The notes under the pieces: generated by a model
The model's input: only the letters and a program-made list of their open reading frames with translations
Database searches by the model: none
What the model was told of the DNA's origin: nothing
Source: Pseudothauera nasutitermitis
GTDB taxonomy: Bacteria > Pseudomonadota > Gammaproteobacteria > Burkholderiales > Rhodocyclaceae
Direction: 5' to 3'
DNA: 64,000 bases
Assembly: GCF_004801295.1 (NCBI RefSeq)
Contig: NZ_SSOC01000001.1
Span: 496,001 to 560,000, forward strand
Shown here: piece after piece, positions 61,738-64,000 of the stretch
Numbering within the stretch: position 1 is the first letter of the stretch
Layout: each line of letters begins with the position of its first letter
Program-made: the position numbers and the translations under genes

Positions 61738-63465
61738 TCAATAGGCGACCTGCAATCGGAAATTCACACGAGTTCCGTCTGCACCTGCAACGTTTTTCTC
61801 CAAGGGACGGCCAACCGACATATCCAACGAGAGAGCCTGCGCTAAGCGCAGCGAAGCGCCGAACCCAATGCTACTCAGGTGAATGGATTCGGCATCCAGT
61901 CCAACCGTCCGCAGCCATCCCAGGTCGTAAAACACATATGTGTCCAAGCTCACATCGTTCAGACCACCCAGTGGGAGTGGCGGCAGGTGCAGTTCGTTGC
62001 GCAACACGACGCCCTTGTCCCCAAACGCCTGGGACTCGGGGTAACCACGCACGGCATAGGTGCCACTGCCTGCAATCTGCTCGCTACCCAAGAGCGGCGC
62101 ATTGCTGTATTGCGCATTGCCTCGGACATCCCACCTGAAACCAGCCGGCAGTCGCTGGGAGTGCTCTGCATCCAATTTGAAATAGGCGTACCGGGCCTTT
62201 GCGCCGAAACGCGATCCGTCGAACGCTTCGTCGGTGTTGTATTTCGACAGGCCACCGGGGCTCAATACCAACTGGGGCGAAATGAAGCTGCTGCTGTTGG
62301 CGCCTTCCCGGTTCAGGGAGTACCCCAACGTCAGTTGCGCCACATCCGTTTTGTTGTCCATGACGGGTATGGTTGCGAATTCCAGGTTGTTGTTCGAGTA
62401 CTTGAAATCCAGACCGACGTAAAAATCCTGTCTGAGTACCGTTTGGTCCATCGGGAGCGTGGGCAGCGGAACGTGATACTGGGCGCCAACCTGCCAGCTC
62501 TCTCCTTTCTGATCGAACGTCGGCCCCAAGTCCGGCGTCGTCTCGGACCACGCGCCTGACAAGGCGATCCAGTGGCGCCACGGCAAGTCAGCCAGGTAGC
62601 TACCGGAATGCGTGATGCTGTGCTTCCGGGAAGGATCGGCGCGGTATTGGTAAGACAGTTGATCGCCACGACCGAACGCATTGCCCCAGTTGAAGCCCGC
62701 GAAAATTCGCTGCTCATCGGTGTTTTCCGTGCCGGTGTTGTCCAGGCCCGCAAACACGCGGACAGGACGGCGCTCGCGTACCCGAAGTGCCAGCAGGGTG
62801 GTGTCTGGCGTGCTCCCTGGCGCGGCGGCCAAGGTCGCATTGCGGAATGGGTTGCGATTGATCCAGTCGATGTCTTCCTGCAACCGTGCCGCGTCCGGTT
62901 CGACACCCGGTTGCTGGCGTATCCATTTCAGATAGGACTCGTCACTGAAATGCTCCGCGCCGGTCACCTGCATCGGGCCTTCCATCAGGGCCGGGACGAC
63001 GGCGATACGCACCACGCCATCGGTCAGATCCTGCGGTGGAACCCACACCGAGACGAACACCCGGCCCTGCTCGCGCAGCAAGCGGGTAAGGTCATTGGCC
63101 AGACGCTGCAAGGACGCCAACGAGGCCGGCTGGCCGATGCTCGCTTGCAGATGCGCGGCGATGATCTGCGGCTGTGTCAGCGGCACGGCGGACACGTCCA
63201 CCCCCGTGGCCAGACGTTGCAGCGACGCCTCGCTGGTATCCGGCACCAGCACGATGCCCCTGAGCGCAGCCAGCAGCGGCGTTTCGTCGGCGGGCAGCAC
63301 GGACGGCGCCTGTGGCGCGGGCAGCGGCGCGCTCGGTGCCAGCGGTGGTACTTCGGGCGGCGCGGCGTGGCGCAGTTCGTCGGCGTGGGCGGTGGCAGCC
63401 AGCAAGGTGAGGGAAGATGCCAGGGACAGTGCGCGCAGCATGCGCGGTGGGTTGCCGCGTGTCAT
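61738..63465 (-). CDS. Two-partner secretion transporter, ShlB/FhaC/HecB family
   Basis: A 575-residue TpsB outer-membrane translocator. After a signal peptide (SLASSLTLLAATAHA) and a Pro-rich linker come two POTRA domains (QLQASIGQPASLASLQRLANDLTRLLREQGRVFVSVWVP-like, then YLKWIRQQPGVEPDAARLQEDIDWINRNPFRNATL) and a 16-strand barrel with VRGYPESQAFGDKGVVLRNEL, the conserved VRGY motif, ending NFRLQVAY. The ATG at 63465 overlaps the exoprotein gene by ATGA. It exports the preceding gene's product. Confidence 0.93.
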   Translation of the reverse strand: MTRGNPPRMLRALSLASSLTLLAATAHADELRHAAPPEVPPLAPSAPLPAPQAPSVLPADETPLLAALRGIVLVPDTSEASLQRLATGVDVSAVPLTQPQIIAAHLQASIGQPASLASLQRLANDLTRLLREQGRVFVSVWVPPQDLTDGVVRIAVVPALMEGPMQVTGAEHFSDESYLKWIRQQPGVEPDAARLQEDIDWINRNPFRNATLAAAPGSTPDTTLLALRVRERRPVRVFAGLDNTGTENTDEQRIFAGFNWGNAFGRGDQLSYQYRADPSRKHSITHSGSYLADLPWRHWIALSGAWSETTPDLGPTFDQKGESWQVGAQYHVPLPTLPMDQTVLRQDFYVGLDFKYSNNNLEFATIPVMDNKTDVAQLTLGYSLNREGANSSSFISPQLVLSPGGLSKYNTDEAFDGSRFGAKARYAYFKLDAEHSQRLPAGFRWDVRGNAQYSNAPLLGSEQIAGSGTYAVRGYPESQAFGDKGVVLRNELHLPPLPLGGLNDVSLDTYVFYDLGWLRTVGLDAESIHLSSIGFGASLRLAQALSLDMSVGRPLEKNVAGADGTRVNFRLQVAY

Positions 63466-64000
63466 TGTGCGCTCCCCAGGCTGGCCGTAGCCATGGCGCT
63501 GATGGCGGTCATCAGTTGCATCACATGATCCTTGTTGTTCAGGTTCAGCCCCGACAGCGAGTCCACGGCCTGGTTGTTTTCCTTGTAGGCGACATAGCGG
63601 TCGTAGTTGTTGGTGGACTCGGCAATGAGTATGGCTTCCGCCGTGCCAATGGCGGCGGCGATCACCGCGACTATCGCCGGTGCCGCCACCCCGGCGGCAC
63701 CCGCCGCGCCAGCGGTATAGGTCGCACCGGAGCTACTGACCACGAGATTGATGGCCGTGAGCATGCTCTGCCCCCCTAGGCCCACAATCGGCATGGATGC
63801 GGCGACCAGTGTGACCCCTGCGATAGCGGCACCACCTACGACAGCCGCGGCGGCCCCCCCAGCGATAATGGCGGCCTGCTTCATCTGGTCTCCACCGACT
63901 TCGACGCTGGCCTCGCCGATGATGTCGCGGATTTTCGGTGCCGAGTACACGTTGTGCAGGCCACGGGCCTTGCTCGCCTCCAGGATGCCCTCATAGGCCG
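63462..64000 (-). CDS. C-terminal end of a large exoprotein, probably TpsA (5' end outside window)
   Basis: The frame is open at base 64000, so at least 178 residues of C-terminus are present; a GTG at 63950 is internal, not a start. The visible part has YSAPKIRDIIGEASVEVGG followed by long Ala/Gly/Val-rich hydrophobic stretches (about 90 residues) and an ordinary soluble tail ending SLGSAQ. Overlap with tpsB by ATGA marks it as the secreted partner. The hydrophobic region could be membrane-active, but no known toxin domain is recognised. Confidence 0.7.
   Translation of the reverse strand, partial: AYEGILEASKARGLHNVYSAPKIRDIIGEASVEVGGDQMKQAAIIAGGAAAAVVGGAAIAGVTLVAASMPIVGLGGQSMLTAINLVVSSSGATYTAGAAGAAGVAAPAIVAVIAAAIGTAEAILIAESTNNYDRYVAYKENNQAVDSLSGLNLNNKDHVMQLMTAISAMATASLGSAQ

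Overview
The window is high-GC DNA with tightly packed genes, many joined by ATGA or TGATG stop/start overlaps. It looks like a chromosomal segment of a betaproteobacterium (Rhodocyclales or Burkholderiales type). This rests on the gene mix (complete Tad locus, Dpp/Gsi-type importers, Xsc-based sulfonate degradation, a conjugative-element scar); no rRNA or housekeeping marker is present to fix the taxon.

Region 1 (1-23209, minus strand) is one long unit. It runs from the Flp pilin through prepilin peptidase, CpaB, secretin, CpaD lipoprotein, TadZ, TadA ATPase, TadB, TadC, TadD and three TadE/F/G-like pseudopilins. It then continues into a 3240-residue surface protein with an N-terminal LEPRxLLD motif and four beta-propellers, and into a TolC-type lipoprotein cut by the window start. 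A cluster of palindromes lies upstream of flp.

Region 2 (23548-30592, plus strand) holds a DUF2946 protein, a MerR regulator whose 19-bp-spaced promoter places transcription at its own start codon, a TonB-dependent receptor, a YddA/BacA-type ABC permease-ATPase, and a private TonB-ExbB-ExbD. It could be a self-contained outer- and inner-membrane uptake (or uptake/export) system. An AbiE-type toxin-antitoxin pair in reversed order (30687-32167) follows.

Region 3 (32231-57461) looks like an organosulfonate catabolic island. It has two complete family-5 peptide-type ABC importers, sulfoacetaldehyde acetyltransferase (Xsc), a split YeeE/YedE transporter, an HAD-like protein, an amidohydrolase coupled to a G3E GTPase, a GMC oxidoreductase, a class III aminotransferase, TauABC and a Cache-domain chemoreceptor. 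A nearly identical ~33-bp element lies upstream of xsc and in the cobW-like/GMC divergent region, which suggests one regulon. The pathway reading is that taurine (aminotransferase), perhaps isethionate (GMC) and perhaps N-acyl or peptidyl taurine (amidohydrolase plus importers) all converge on sulfoacetaldehyde and Xsc.

Region 4 (57617-64000) is mosaic. A Fur-box-preceded FecI/FecR pair has no receptor gene after it. Next comes a second AbiE pair in the usual order, bracketed by 62-bp imperfect direct repeats. Then there is a scar in which the 5' end of a LysR gene is joined to the 3' end of a DUF2274 gene of the kind found in conjugative elements. Last is a two-partner secretion locus (tpsA 3' end, then tpsB) running off the window.
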